A stretch of DNA of 64,000 bases from Bacteroidota bacterium (GCA_018267275.1 JAFDYV010000009.1:372001-436000), one strand, 5' to 3'. Positions 15,759 to 24,806 are shown, counted from the stretch's first letter. Numbers and translations: made by a program. Notes: a model not told the origin generated them from the sequence alone.

Positions 15759-16448
15759 TTGAGAGATAAACTGTTTTTCTGCTTAGTAGTCTTGGCTACT
15801 ACTCTTCCTTCTCACGCGCAAGAAGATTACAAAAAGATTTTTGGGCGAGACTACGAACAAGCTGCTGCTTTTTTGGCAAAAGAGAAATGGATTGGTGAGC
15901 GCATCAACGGTTACGGTTTGCCGGTGGATGAAGTACTGGCAGTGGTGTTTCCTGAGTTGATACGGTTTAATTCGATTCAAGACAAAATAGAGGTACTGGC
16001 GCTTGAATCGCTTTACATTCAATACGGAAAATTGTACGCTAACTTTTCCATTGGCCGTTTCCAGATCAAACCCTCATTTGTAGAAATGCTGGAAAAGAAA
16101 ATCCTCGAATCAAAATCACCAATAGCTGCTTGGTTAAAGTTGACACCCAGCGATACCGTGCAAAACGAATCGAACCGTCATAAGCGTTTGCAAAAAATGA
16201 AGCGTTTAGAAAGTGCTGTAGATTATGTTTGCGCGTTTTATGTGTGGACGGAAAAAACTCAACCCGCTTGGCCAAACTTGGAAGCCAAAATAAAGTATCT
16301 GGCTACCGCCTATAATGCGGGTTTCTATTTACAGGAAAACGAAATCAAAAAACTACAAAACAAAAAGTTCTTTCATGTGGGATGGGTACCCACCAAGAAA
16401 TTTTGCTATGCCGATGTGTCGTGGTATTATTATGAGTCACGACTTTGA
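15759..16448 (+). CDS. Secreted protein with a lysozyme/lytic-transglycosylase-like core
   Basis: A TTG start at 15759 gives the signal peptide MRDKLFFCLVVLATTLPSHAQ and a 229-residue protein. An in-frame ATG at 15630 would translate through the palindromic element and is rejected. VVFPELIRFNS, then NFSIGRFQIKPSF and later LATAYNAGF, follow the order E ... S-x-G-x-x-Q-x-x-P ... AYNAG seen in soluble lytic transglycosylases and related lysozyme folds. The glutamate in FPEL or in ALES is the candidate acid. A peptidoglycan substrate is inferred, not shown. Confidence 0.55.
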   Translation: MRDKLFFCLVVLATTLPSHAQEDYKKIFGRDYEQAAAFLAKEKWIGERINGYGLPVDEVLAVVFPELIRFNSIQDKIEVLALESLYIQYGKLYANFSIGRFQIKPSFVEMLEKKILESKSPIAAWLKLTPSDTVQNESNRHKRLQKMKRLESAVDYVCAFYVWTEKTQPAWPNLEAKIKYLATAYNAGFYLQENEIKKLQNKKFFHVGWVPTKKFCYADVSWYYYESRL

Positions 16449-16536
16449 CTAAGCATTGTTGCGAGATTCTTCAGTCGCAATCAGTTATAAACCTAAGTGC
16501 AGAGTATCAGGTTCGCGACTTCAGAATTGAAAGTCA

Positions 16537-18591
16537 CTATTGCGGATGATAAACCTTCACCGCCTCCGCATAAACTTTCTTTTTATCGAGCGTCATGGGT
16601 TTTGTTTTTTGCTGCACAAAAAGCTCCATTTGATCTGCATAATGCGGGCTGTCGGCTTTGTTAGAGGCGCCATAACAGTTGATGGTTTCAATCTCGGGGC
16701 CGTCTTTGGTAAACTTCACCAACTCAATGTACGATTCGCCTTGTTCACCCTTTACGCGGCCATCTTTATAAGGCATGGAGCGCATCGATGAAATAACATC
16801 GGGCAAGCCAGGCAAGGCTACTTCTTTGTTACCACGCACAAGCTTTTGATACTCCGCCAATGAAATATTTGTACGTCCAAAATACTTCATCAAATATTCT
16901 TTCGCATCGCGAACTAACTGTACTGCCTTTGCTTCATATAAAGAACGATAAGCAGCGCCCTTGGCTTGCTCGCCCACCACTTTGTAATAGATAATACCAA
17001 ACAGCGCTGCGCCTTTGCTATTAATGTCTGTGTTTCTATCCCAATCGCGCAAGGTTTTGATTTGTTCTTGAATGTCGGGATACTTCCGCTCGTCTAACAA
17101 AAACAAAGAGTCTGCTTTGGTTCGGTAAAACAATGTATCGGGCAATCGCAAGTCATATTTGATTTGCTTGAATTGTTCGAAGTTGATTTTATCAAACGTT
17201 GAAATCAACTGCATGAACCTCTTGCTACGGTTGTTCTCGTTGGTTTCGTAGCCCATGGTCGGGTCAAAATTCTTCACACTCAAATTATCATTGGCGGCAG
17301 AGCCATTGAAGGGCGAATGATTACTATTGAACAAATAGCCACTAGCGGGATTTAGATACTGGGGTAAGTCGCTAATGGAATGAAACTGATTCCACAGCGT
17401 TTCAGAAGTATTTCCCGGCAAGGTACTCTCCCAGTTATAACCGCTTTTGCGGATGGGCAACTTTCCGTTACTTAAATAATAAATGGTATCATAACGATCG
17501 GCATATACCACATTGTAGCCGGGCAGCGCGCCCATGTCGATTGCTTTTTTGAACTGGGTGAAGTTTTTGGCTTTGTTCATGCGCCACCATTGCTCCAATG
17601 CGCGAATGTCGAAGAACGGTGCCGTGCGAATGGCAAACGCTCCACGCTTAGTCACCATGGTGGGGCCAAACTTACTGTTGTAGATTTTCTTCTTCACTCC
17701 GATTTTAATGCCACCAACTTTTACTTTCAAACGAACGGTTTCTTCTTGCAGCGTCTGCCATTCGCCATCGAGTTTATACTGCATCGTATTTTGCGGATTT
17801 AATTCAAGTTGATACACATCCGTTTTGTCTGGATTGTTGACAGTGTGTGCCCAGCCTAGGTATTCATTGCATCCGTGCAAAATACTGGGTGCACCCGGAA
17901 ACAACGCACCCAAAATATTCCAGCCTTCTTCACTACACAAATGTGCCTCATACCACGATACCGGCCCTTCCAAGGGTTGATGGGAATTGATGGCGAGGTA
18001 CACATTGCCGTCTGCAGTTTTTTTGGAGTTAAAGGCATAGGCATTAGAGCCACCCGGCTGAAACTGTGCCAGTTCAACGGTGCCATCGTTTATCTTTCTC
18101 AGCGCGCCATCAACGCCAGCGCTAATTACCAGTTGCAGCACTGAGTATCGAAGCATCTCTTTGGGTGTTAGTGGAAATAATTTCTTTAACAAAACTTCAT
18201 GGGGATGGGCCGCTGCGTAGGCGTTGAGGCCTTGTGCATATGCTTCCAAAACTTTTTTAAAGTCTGCGGACAAATCGGTGTCATACCGGCTGTCCACAAT
18301 TTCGCGGCAACGCAAAAAGTGAACGATGTAATCAATCGTAGCGCCTTCTTTTCCAGAAATCTCACCCAACATCGACTTGCCTGCCATGAAACCTTTTTGA
18401 ATGGTTTCGAAGTCATCTTCCGCATGTGCCCATGCCAAACCATAGGCTACGCCCGCATCGGTAGGTGCAAAAATGTGGGGCACGCCCCACTTGTCTCTCA
18501 CAATGTCAATCTTTACAGGGTCAATGATTTGGGATTGTACCGCTACTGAAGCGAACAATAAAATCGACAAAGTCAGCAGGGCTCGGTTCAT
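16537..18591 (-). CDS. Penicillin acylase family (Ntn hydrolase) protein
   Basis: ATG 18591 opens a 684-residue precursor with signal peptide MNRALLTLSILLFASVAVQS. The family makes a pro-enzyme that cleaves itself before a serine, which then serves as the N-terminal nucleophile. Here that residue is S182 in QPGGSNAYAF. Other family signatures are VRDKWGVPHIFA, YGLAWAHAEDDF and GWAHTVNNPDKTDVY. Members hydrolyse amide bonds of penicillins, cephalosporins, acyl-homoserine lactones or other N-acyl compounds; the substrate is not predictable here. The enzyme is likely periplasmic. It sits where the rest of an ATP synthase operon would be expected. Confidence 0.88.
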   Translation of the reverse strand: MNRALLTLSILLFASVAVQSQIIDPVKIDIVRDKWGVPHIFAPTDAGVAYGLAWAHAEDDFETIQKGFMAGKSMLGEISGKEGATIDYIVHFLRCREIVDSRYDTDLSADFKKVLEAYAQGLNAYAAAHPHEVLLKKLFPLTPKEMLRYSVLQLVISAGVDGALRKINDGTVELAQFQPGGSNAYAFNSKKTADGNVYLAINSHQPLEGPVSWYEAHLCSEEGWNILGALFPGAPSILHGCNEYLGWAHTVNNPDKTDVYQLELNPQNTMQYKLDGEWQTLQEETVRLKVKVGGIKIGVKKKIYNSKFGPTMVTKRGAFAIRTAPFFDIRALEQWWRMNKAKNFTQFKKAIDMGALPGYNVVYADRYDTIYYLSNGKLPIRKSGYNWESTLPGNTSETLWNQFHSISDLPQYLNPASGYLFNSNHSPFNGSAANDNLSVKNFDPTMGYETNENNRSKRFMQLISTFDKINFEQFKQIKYDLRLPDTLFYRTKADSLFLLDERKYPDIQEQIKTLRDWDRNTDINSKGAALFGIIYYKVVGEQAKGAAYRSLYEAKAVQLVRDAKEYLMKYFGRTNISLAEYQKLVRGNKEVALPGLPDVISSMRSMPYKDGRVKGEQGESYIELVKFTKDGPEIETINCYGASNKADSPHYADQMELFVQQKTKPMTLDKKKVYAEAVKVYHPQ

Positions 18592-18601
18592 ATTTTGTTT
18601 G

Positions 18602-18997
18602 TCAGCTATTGGAAACGCCATCTCGAATGAAAAGCAAACTCACTACCTCTAAGATTGTAAACGCCACATAGCATATCATAAAAAACACAACATTTCGCTC
18701 ACTCCCCGCAACATCTGCTTTTAACATGGCAAAAACAGCAATACCTGCCAGCACAAACTTGACGAATATGGAAAGCAGATAAAAACTCACCAACGCAAAA
18801 TTATCTTTCGATTGCTGTTTTGATTTGACCCTTTTCAAAAACAGAAAAATAAGCACCGTTGCGAAAGAACTTACCCAAGCAATGGGTTGTGTAAAGGTAG
18901 GCGCTGGGCTTGCCCAATGGGTTGCTCCCCATATCAAAAAAAACGCTAACGAAAAATTTGCGATTAGAAAAACAATTAGCGGACGATCAACCTTCAT
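18602..18997 (-). CDS. Four-span membrane protein of the AtpZ/bactofilin gene group
   Basis: The 131-residue protein starts at ATG 18997 (MKVDRPLIVFLIANFSLAFFLIWG). It has about four hydrophobic spans: residues 6-24, 33-51, 64-88 and 101-123. Its start overlaps the end of the AtpZ-like gene by 11 bp, so the two are probably translationally coupled. In Bacteroidota a small unrecognised membrane protein often sits between AtpZ/AtpI and ATP synthase subunit a; this one fits that slot. The function is unknown to me. Confidence 0.65.
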   Translation of the reverse strand: MKVDRPLIVFLIANFSLAFFLIWGATHWASPAPTFTQPIAWVSSFATVLIFLFLKRVKSKQQSKDNFALVSFYLLSIFVKFVLAGIAVFAMLKADVAGSERNVVFFMICYVAFTILEVVSLLFIRDGVSNS

Positions 18998-19190
18998 TTT
19001 CTTTGTTGAGGGTTCGATAGAGGTGATACATGGTGCCACCAAATGACAACAGTACAAATGACAATAAAAAAACAGGAAACTTTAATTCAAGATATTGATC
19101 GAGCTTTAAGCCAAGAAACGCAGCCAAACCTATTGTTACCAACAATTGAATGCCTAGTCCGCTATACTTTAGAAATTTGTTGTTCATCAA
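18987..19190 (-). CDS. AtpZ/AtpI-family F0F1 ATP synthase accessory protein
   Basis: This 67-residue protein has two membrane spans (YSGLGIQLLVTIGLAAFLGLKLD and FPVFLLSFVLLSFGGTMYHLYR). The pattern G-x-x-L-Q-x-x-x-T-x-x-x-A-x-x-x-G-x-x-L-D is typical of the AtpZ/AtpI group. Such proteins help assemble the c-ring and may assist Mg2+ or Ca2+ uptake. The atpB, atpE and later genes that usually follow are not downstream in this window. Confidence 0.8.
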   Translation of the reverse strand: MMNNKFLKYSGLGIQLLVTIGLAAFLGLKLDQYLELKFPVFLLSFVLLSFGGTMYHLYRTLNKENEG

Positions 19191-19225
19191 TACAGATGAC
19201 TGCGCAGATTACCCGATTGACCTTG

Positions 19226-19654
19226 TTAGTTCAAGCGTGCTTCTTGGGCAGAAGGGGTTGCCCTTAACCCATTCTCGTTGTGCTTCAATTCTTTTACAGT
19301 GCCCATTTTGCAACCGCCATTGAATACGGCACCTGGTTCAACTACCAATTTGCCTGTGCTGATGTCACCGTGAATGACTGCAGTAGATTTTAGAACCAGC
19401 AATTCAGCTATATCAATCTTACCCTTTACCTCGCCTTCTATATCCGCATTCTGCGCAGAGATATTTCCTTCAACATGGCTAGAGTGGCCAAGGGCAATTT
19501 TAGACTTCGATTTGATGTTGCCCAATATCTTTCCTTCAATGCGTATGTTGCCATAGGTATCGATGTTACCTTCCAGCACAGTACCTTTGCCAATTACATT
19601 ACTTGAGTTGCTGATTTCGTCTGCCGCACGCTTCTGTTCTTTAGTAGTCAACAT
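19226..19654 (-). CDS. Bactofilin (polymerising cytoskeletal protein)
   Basis: The 142-residue protein has a central right-handed beta-helix of the bactofilin family (about residues 18-118), with regular G-x-I/V-x-G turns such as GNIRIEGKILGNIKS and GEVKGKIDIAELLV. It has short disordered ends. Bactofilins assemble into filaments without nucleotide and often localise cell-wall enzymes. The M23 peptidase gene lies 12 bases upstream and is probably in the same operon; bactofilin-M23 pairs act together in cell-shape control in other bacteria. Confidence 0.9.
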   Translation of the reverse strand: MLTTKEQKRAADEISNSSNVIGKGTVLEGNIDTYGNIRIEGKILGNIKSKSKIALGHSSHVEGNISAQNADIEGEVKGKIDIAELLVLKSTAVIHGDISTGKLVVEPGAVFNGGCKMGTVKELKHNENGLRATPSAQEARLN

Positions 19655-19666
19655 GATTTCTGTAGT

Positions 19667-20524
19667 TTAAAAGGTTACAAATTCTTCCGGATTGAGAGCA
19701 TTTCCATTGTACCACAGCTCAAAATGGAGGTGGGGTCCATCGGTCATCTCTCCACTATTGCCAACGATAGAGATAATGTCACCTGCGCTGACAAAATTAC
19801 CAACTTTTTTCAATAAACCTGCATTGTGCTTGTACACCGACATGAGGTTGCCACGGTGCTGCACGGCAATCACATATCCCGAGTCTTGCGTCCAACTGGC
19901 CAGCACTACGGTGCCATCAGCCACACACTTCACTGGTTCGTTGGTTTTTGCTACCACGTCTACACCATAGTGCAGTTTTTTTACATCATATTTATCGCTG
20001 ATAAATCCTGTAATGGGCGTAAAGAAAAACACGCCTTGCAAATCGCGATACTTACTTTTGAAAGCCACGGTTGAGTATTCTGTTTGTTCGAATTCTTTCC
20101 TGAACTGCGAATCGGCAGATGTAAGTTTCATGTCTCCAATGGGCTTCACCGGCTCTGACTTCAATGCCTTGGCGGGATCTGAAAATCCGCTCGAGGTATC
20201 GCCACTTAAAATCTTTTGTAGGTTTTGAATAAACAAGTCTTTGCGCTCCACTTCAATTGCCAGCGAATCAACCTTACCGGCCAGCGTATATAACTTCTTG
20301 TTGTTCTCGGTGATCTCGTACTTAGGATCAAACCATTTTGCGAGCAACGTTTTGGAGAGGAACAAGCTCCCAATAAAAATTAAGAAAAACACCGCTACTG
20401 CTACGACCAAAAGCTTGGCATAGGTAAAGCCGATAGACGTCTTTTCCGCCAGGTTATCTTCGTTGCGAATTACCAACTGGTATTTGTTGGTAAGGCGTTC
20501 TGATAGCGTTTTTTTGGGTTTCAA
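19667..20524 (-). CDS. Membrane-anchored M23 family metallopeptidase
   Basis: The 285-residue protein has a cytoplasmic tail (1-33), one transmembrane segment (about 36-56), a coiled-coil stretch (about 73-108) and a LytM/M23 domain (about 170-285). Zinc and active-site residues are complete: H185 and D189 in HYGVDVV, H233 in YKH, and H265/H267 in GPHLHFELW. This predicts a peptidoglycan endopeptidase facing the periplasm, anchored in the inner membrane. It is the first gene of the bactofilin-AtpZ run and diverges from nothing; the upstream spacer is 39 bp. Confidence 0.92.
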   Translation of the reverse strand: MKPKKTLSERLTNKYQLVIRNEDNLAEKTSIGFTYAKLLVVAVAVFFLIFIGSLFLSKTLLAKWFDPKYEITENNKKLYTLAGKVDSLAIEVERKDLFIQNLQKILSGDTSSGFSDPAKALKSEPVKPIGDMKLTSADSQFRKEFEQTEYSTVAFKSKYRDLQGVFFFTPITGFISDKYDVKKLHYGVDVVAKTNEPVKCVADGTVVLASWTQDSGYVIAVQHRGNLMSVYKHNAGLLKKVGNFVSAGDIISIVGNSGEMTDGPHLHFELWYNGNALNPEEFVTF

Positions 20525-20563
20525 GCCGACAAAATTTGCGCGAAGTTAGGGAATTATCCCAAA

Positions 20564-21322
20564 TCAGCCGGCAACGCTCTGGTTCCAGTCGTATACCTTG
20601 TCAGAAATTTCGGTGAGAAGGTTCGGGTCTTTTTCTAACGCATTACCAATTACGATCACATCGGCACCTGCTTCTAGTGCCGTAATTGCTTTGCGGCTTG
20701 TGTTAATGCCCCCGCCCACAATCAAAGGGACTCCCACCGTTTTTCGAACGGTGCTAATCATCTTGGCACTAATTTCATTCTCGGCACCACTGCCGGCATC
20801 TAAATAAATCAATCGAAGGCCGAGCATTTCGCCTGCCAATGCCGTACAGGCTGCCAATGAAAATTTATCTTCCGGAATGGGCATGGTATTGCTAATGTAT
20901 GCCACCGAAGTGGTTTTACCGGAGTTAATCAATATGTAGCCTGTGGGCATTACCTCGAGTTTGTTATTCTTCAAAATCGGTGCTGCTATTACGTGTTGCC
21001 CAATCAATAGGTCGGCATTGCGGCCAGAGATCAAAGAAAGAAAGAGCAACGCATCAGCCGAAGCATCAATCTGTAGCGAACTGCCTGGAAAAATCACTAC
21101 GGGAATAGATACATTGTCTTTGATGTGTTTGATTACCTCACCCAAATTGGTGGTAGTTACCAAGCTTCCACCCACGAAAAAAAAATCAACGCAGTTCTCG
21201 TTGGCCAAACGAAGCAATGGATTCAACTGCTCAGGGCTGTCTACCTTGTCGGGATCAACGAGCACGGCAATGGACTTCTTGCCTTCGCGGCATCGGTTCT
21301 CAAGGGTTTTAAGAATCTGCAT
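20564..21322 (-). CDS. Geranylgeranylglyceryl phosphate synthase-like (PcrB/GGGPS) protein
   Basis: The 252-residue TIM barrel starts SIAVLVDPDKVDSPEQL, where the VDPDK motif binds the phosphate/Mg2+. It continues with FFVGGS, SGSG-like DAGSGAENEI, and VGGGINTSRKAITALEAGADVIVIGNALE. These enzymes join glycerol-1-phosphate to a polyprenyl diphosphate, making the archaeal type of ether lipid backbone. Homologues occur in many Bacteroidota, where the product's role is unclear. The start overlaps the end of the upstream gene (21309) by 14 bp, showing tight coupling. Confidence 0.88.
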   Translation of the reverse strand: MQILKTLENRCREGKKSIAVLVDPDKVDSPEQLNPLLRLANENCVDFFFVGGSLVTTTNLGEVIKHIKDNVSIPVVIFPGSSLQIDASADALLFLSLISGRNADLLIGQHVIAAPILKNNKLEVMPTGYILINSGKTTSVAYISNTMPIPEDKFSLAACTALAGEMLGLRLIYLDAGSGAENEISAKMISTVRKTVGVPLIVGGGINTSRKAITALEAGADVIVIGNALEKDPNLLTEISDKVYDWNQSVAG

Positions 21323-21710
21323 TTTCCTTTTTACGGGTTTTCAAAAATTCTGTTAATGCTTCTTTTGCCATGTCGAGCAACATCACGGTGGCAGTGTCAG
21401 CTATCTTGGTTCCGATGGATGCAAAAGCGCTGGGTGTTTCATCTTCTTCTTCAGCAGCCGACTGGCTTGAAGCGACAGGTGCCGCCTGTAACCGAACCTT
21501 TGCAGATTTCTTTTTTTTCTTACCAGAACCAAGTTGGCTGACCAATAGATACGTGACTGCAAGCGCTCCTCCAATGACGAGGGCATTCTTCAGTACTTTT
21601 TCCGTTCGTTCAGAAACATGCTTCACCTCTTTCTCTAGTTCGCGTTTGTGGCGCTCACTTGTTTCCAACAACTTTTTGCGTTCGGGATTTTGTGTCTCCA
21701 GCAGTTCCAT
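21309..21710 (-). CDS. Small membrane-associated protein of unknown function
   Basis: This 133-residue protein has a charged helical N-terminus (NPERKKLLETSERHKRELEK), one hydrophobic span (NALVIGGALAVTYLLVSQL, about residues 42-60), a lysine stretch and a variable Ala/Ser/Glu linker, then a C-terminal helix (MLLDMAKEALTEFLKTRKK). The layout resembles DUF883/ElaB-like or YtxH-like envelope proteins, though I cannot name the family. It is between the holin-like gene (2 bases apart) and the GGGPS gene (overlap). Confidence 0.6.
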   Translation of the reverse strand: MELLETQNPERKKLLETSERHKRELEKEVKHVSERTEKVLKNALVIGGALAVTYLLVSQLGSGKKKKKSAKVRLQAAPVASSQSAAEEEDETPSAFASIGTKIADTATVMLLDMAKEALTEFLKTRKKENADS

Positions 21711-21712
21711 GG

Positions 21713-22084
21713 CTATGATTCGTGGTGTTCTTTGTGCTTGATCAATTCATTAAAATGATGCTCAATTTTTTTGCTAATGGCTTTTCTAAATGCCAAGAAA
21801 ATGACGCAAGGTAATCCATAAATGGCCGCTACCAGCCAATACCCCACAAAAGAATCGGCAAAAAAAGTATTGAGATATTGGGCTAACCCCACGCTAAAAA
21901 AAATCAAAAATAAGAACGCCAATAGCAGCGCAGCCGCTACCACCAGCCCGCGCGCCAACAAGCGCGAAACCTCCTCGCGGATTTCCAACTTCACCAGCGC
22001 CACTTGCGTATCCACATAACCTGATAAGTGGCCAACGAGGTTGTCCAACTTAAAAAACTTAATGAGCGTACTTTTTATGTCCAT
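21713..22084 (-). CDS. Phage_holin_3_6-family membrane protein
   Basis: The 123-residue protein has an amphipathic N-terminus (LVGHLSGYVDTQVALVKLEIREEV) and two membrane spans (about residues 45-69 and 79-103). This is the layout of the putative actinobacterial holin-X/phage holin 3_6 family, common in non-phage bacterial chromosomes. The holin name reflects fold only; no phage gene is nearby. Together with the next gene it looks like a small envelope module. Confidence 0.75.
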   Translation of the reverse strand: MDIKSTLIKFFKLDNLVGHLSGYVDTQVALVKLEIREEVSRLLARGLVVAAALLLAFLFLIFFSVGLAQYLNTFFADSFVGYWLVAAIYGLPCVIFLAFRKAISKKIEHHFNELIKHKEHHES

Positions 22085-22086
22085 GA

Positions 22087-22581
22087 CTAAAACTCCAATA
22101 AAACGTGACCCTTTTCTACACTGTCTCCTTTTTTCACTTTCACGGTTTTGATCACTCCGTCACCAGGCGACTTCAGCACATTTTCCATTTTCATTGCCTC
22201 CAAAATCAGCAATGGATCGCCTGCCTTAACCGAGTCGCCCTCTTTTACTTTTAGATCAACTATTAACCCGGGCATTGGGGCTTTCAAATTATTGAGCTTA
22301 TTGGCGGCTGCATTGGCAATGCCCATTTTTTCCAACATCAAGTCAAACTTGTCTTTAAGGTTAACAGTATAAAACCGCCCGTTGATTTTGAATATAAAAG
22401 ATTTTGTGTCGCGTTCGCTTTTGATCAGTTCCGCGTTATATGTTTTGTTTTGAAACAAAATATGGTAGTGCCGATCTGATAATTTCAAAATATCCCACTC
22501 CAATGGCTGCTGATTAATCAACACTCCGCTGCCCTCTGCGTGCACTTCAATTTTCTTATCGTTTACTGTTGCCTGCGCCAT
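22087..22581 (-). CDS. Biotin carboxyl carrier (biotin/lipoyl attachment) protein
   Basis: ATG 22581 opens 164 residues. The C-terminal biotinyl domain (about 98-164) holds the biotinylation motif EAMKMEN, with K131 as acceptor, and the turn APMPGLIVDLKVKEGD. The N-terminal half is a beta-rich region of the kind found in Bacteroidota carrier subunits of propionyl/acetyl-CoA or oxaloacetate decarboxylase complexes. The carboxylase partner is not adjacent and must lie elsewhere. The gene is 2 bases upstream of the holin-like gene in the same operon. Confidence 0.88.
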   Translation of the reverse strand: MAQATVNDKKIEVHAEGSGVLINQQPLEWDILKLSDRHYHILFQNKTYNAELIKSERDTKSFIFKINGRFYTVNLKDKFDLMLEKMGIANAAANKLNNLKAPMPGLIVDLKVKEGDSVKAGDPLLILEAMKMENVLKSPGDGVIKTVKVKKGDSVEKGHVLLEF

Positions 22582-22638
22582 GTTTTTACCAATGATTGAG
22601 ATCACGAGTTACGATTTTTGGGGCGATTTTTCAACCCA

Positions 22639-23871
22639 TCACTTTTTTAAAACCCACTTCATCAGCGGCCCGCTCGTCATACTGGTAAACAACGCCATTA
22701 CTACCAGCGAAACAAACACGCGTTCATCTATCAATCCGTTTTCGAGGGCGATCAATCCAAGAATAATTTCCATTGCACCCCGGGCGTTCATACCAAAACC
22801 TGCCGCCATGGACTCGCGCCAAGTAAAGCCACCCAGCCGTGTGCCTAAGCCACTGCCAATAATTTTCCCTGCAAAAGCGATGATAATGATGATCACCGTT
22901 AACCCAAGATCAAAATTCGCAACGAAGTTGACCCGTAACCCAATGGCCACAAAAAACAATGGTGCAAAAACATTATTGATGAACTGGTGTACAATTTCTT
23001 TGGCGCGCTCGCTGAAGTGCACCGAGTCGCCAAAGGCCACACCCATAATGAATGCACCAAAAATTGCGTGGATGCCTATGTACTCGGTAAACGCTGCTCC
23101 CAAAAAACAAAACGCTAATGACACACTGAGTACACTGCCGGGCCACGCCATTTTCTTATTGATCCAAGGCAACAGCCTGTTGAGTACTCCGCGGCCAAGG
23201 GTGAGCATAACTGCAGCAAACCCAATCGTTAAAAGAATGGTATTGAAAAAAGAAGACCCCTCCGCTCCCTTGCCAATCATTCCCAAAATCACTGAAAAAA
23301 TGATCCAGCCAATCACATCGTCAATCATGGCAGATGCCACCACCAACAAGCCCATGCGCGACTTGAACAACCCCAAGTCCATAAGGATACGCACAATCAC
23401 CGGCAATGCCGAGATGGCCATGGCAGTACCCATGAAAAGGGCAAACACGAACTTGGCGTGTATATCGGCCAACCCAAAAAAATCAGGAAACAGATAGGGA
23501 AACATGAAGCCGAACAAAAACGGAACGATTAATCCAAACAAGCTGGTGATAATTGATTGCCTGCCTTGTTGCCACACAATGTGCAGGTCAACTTCCAAGC
23601 CGGCAATGAAGAGCAACATTACCACCGCCACTTGCACAAAACCGGCCAATACAACTCCTGAATGTGCTTCTTTAGGGAAAAGGGCTTCGAACCATTCGGG
23701 TTGCACCATGCCCAACACCGTGGGGCCAATGATGATGCCGGCTACAATTTCGCCCACTACGGCAGGTTGTTTCAGCCTGCGCGCGACCTCGGCAAACAGG
23801 CGGCCCATCAACAGCATGGCGCTCAACTGCACCAACAAAATCATCACTTCGTGGTGGGTAAGTTTACTCAT
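22639..23871 (-). CDS. CPA2-type cation:proton antiporter
   Basis: This 410-residue inner-membrane protein has about 12 hydrophobic spans of the Na+/H+ exchanger (KefB/GerN/NapA-like) family. Typical segments are QPAVVGEIVAGIIIGPTVLG (first discontinuous helix), LLFIAGLEVD and SAMIDDVIGW, whose two aspartates form the ion site expected of electrogenic exchangers. There is no C-terminal TrkA-N domain. Its start overlaps the end of the universal stress protein gene by 8 bp, a common stress-response pairing. Confidence 0.92.
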   Translation of the reverse strand: MSKLTHHEVMILLVQLSAMLLMGRLFAEVARRLKQPAVVGEIVAGIIIGPTVLGMVQPEWFEALFPKEAHSGVVLAGFVQVAVVMLLFIAGLEVDLHIVWQQGRQSIITSLFGLIVPFLFGFMFPYLFPDFFGLADIHAKFVFALFMGTAMAISALPVIVRILMDLGLFKSRMGLLVVASAMIDDVIGWIIFSVILGMIGKGAEGSSFFNTILLTIGFAAVMLTLGRGVLNRLLPWINKKMAWPGSVLSVSLAFCFLGAAFTEYIGIHAIFGAFIMGVAFGDSVHFSERAKEIVHQFINNVFAPLFFVAIGLRVNFVANFDLGLTVIIIIIAFAGKIIGSGLGTRLGGFTWRESMAAGFGMNARGAMEIILGLIALENGLIDERVFVSLVVMALFTSMTSGPLMKWVLKK

Positions 23872-24718
23872 GCTTGCGCGATTTTACCACCAATAGGTTA
23901 CAAGGCAGATTGCCAAAAATGTATTCCAAATCGTGCGGAAACAAGCGATCCAGTAGCATTAACCGTTCGCGTGGTGCACTCACCACCAGCAGTTCAGCTT
24001 TTTTGCGTTCTGCAAAGCGGGCCAATTCAAAACCCGACTTGCCGGAGAGCATTTTGATATTCACTTTGAGGCCTTCGTGCGGAATGCGGACCAGCATTTT
24101 TTCCACTTGCTCAATTTCATCACGCACCAACTCTTGCTTAATCTCCGCATATTCTTCTTCGTTGCGCTGCTCATTCACCGCTAGCGTAAGCCCGAGCAGC
24201 TTTAGCTCACGCACAATGTGCAACCAGGATGCTTTCTCTAACTGGGCAAACATGCATGCAGCCTGCAATGCAAGAGTTGTGTGTGGACCTTCTTCAGCAT
24301 TTACTACAACATTTTGTATAGACTGCTCTGCTGCTGTTGGATTTTGCACCATTAGCACCGAGCAGTTGGCCTTGCGCATTATTTGCCGCGCAACTGATCC
24401 GATGTATGTCTGAAGCAGGTTTTCTTTTTTCAGTGCCCCGGCAATCAACAAGTCGATGCTCTGGTTATGGCAAACATCCAAAATTTCAGATACCACGCTG
24501 CCCTCTCTCCAAATCAGCTTGTGAGAGATACCAGCAAGGTTTGCCTCCTGCAATTGCTTCTCAAGTTGTTCTTTCTCTGCTGAGGTTTGCTTGCCTATAT
24601 GGACCAACACGAGTTCAGCCTTCAACGACAATGATAATCGTGCCGCAACTTTAAGCAGCGCCACTGCCGTAGGCGAAATTGCTACAGCCAACCCAATTTT
24701 ACGAACTACAATAGCCAT
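23864..24718 (-). CDS. Universal stress protein, tandem UspA domains
   Basis: The 284-residue cytoplasmic protein contains two UspA-like domains (about 1-128 and 135-282). The first has the nucleotide-fold ending GSVARQIMRKANCSVLMVQ; the second ends DLEYIFGNLPCNLLVVK. The G-x2-G-x9-G(S/T) ATP-binding pattern is only partly kept, so nucleotide binding is uncertain. It is the first gene of a minus-strand run with the antiporter. It diverges from the histidine kinases across an 88-bp spacer. Confidence 0.85.
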   Translation of the reverse strand: MAIVVRKIGLAVAISPTAVALLKVAARLSLSLKAELVLVHIGKQTSAEKEQLEKQLQEANLAGISHKLIWREGSVVSEILDVCHNQSIDLLIAGALKKENLLQTYIGSVARQIMRKANCSVLMVQNPTAAEQSIQNVVVNAEEGPHTTLALQAACMFAQLEKASWLHIVRELKLLGLTLAVNEQRNEEEYAEIKQELVRDEIEQVEKMLVRIPHEGLKVNIKMLSGKSGFELARFAERKKAELLVVSAPRERLMLLDRLFPHDLEYIFGNLPCNLLVVKSRKHE

Positions 24719-24806
24719 TGAAACTACAAGGTAGTAAAAGTGTTTCGTACTTAGATTTTTCGCTTAACTTCGTTGGTGGTATTTCAACGACAGCATTGAC
24801 CTTCAC

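Noticed and set aside
21713..22084. Holin-family gene as a sign of prophage
   Set aside because: No phage structural, lysis or integrase genes are nearby; this holin family is common in ordinary chromosomes.
22580..23497. Long plus-strand open frame opposite the antiporter
   Set aside because: It is antisense to a clear CPA2 antiporter and its translation has biased composition and no family match.
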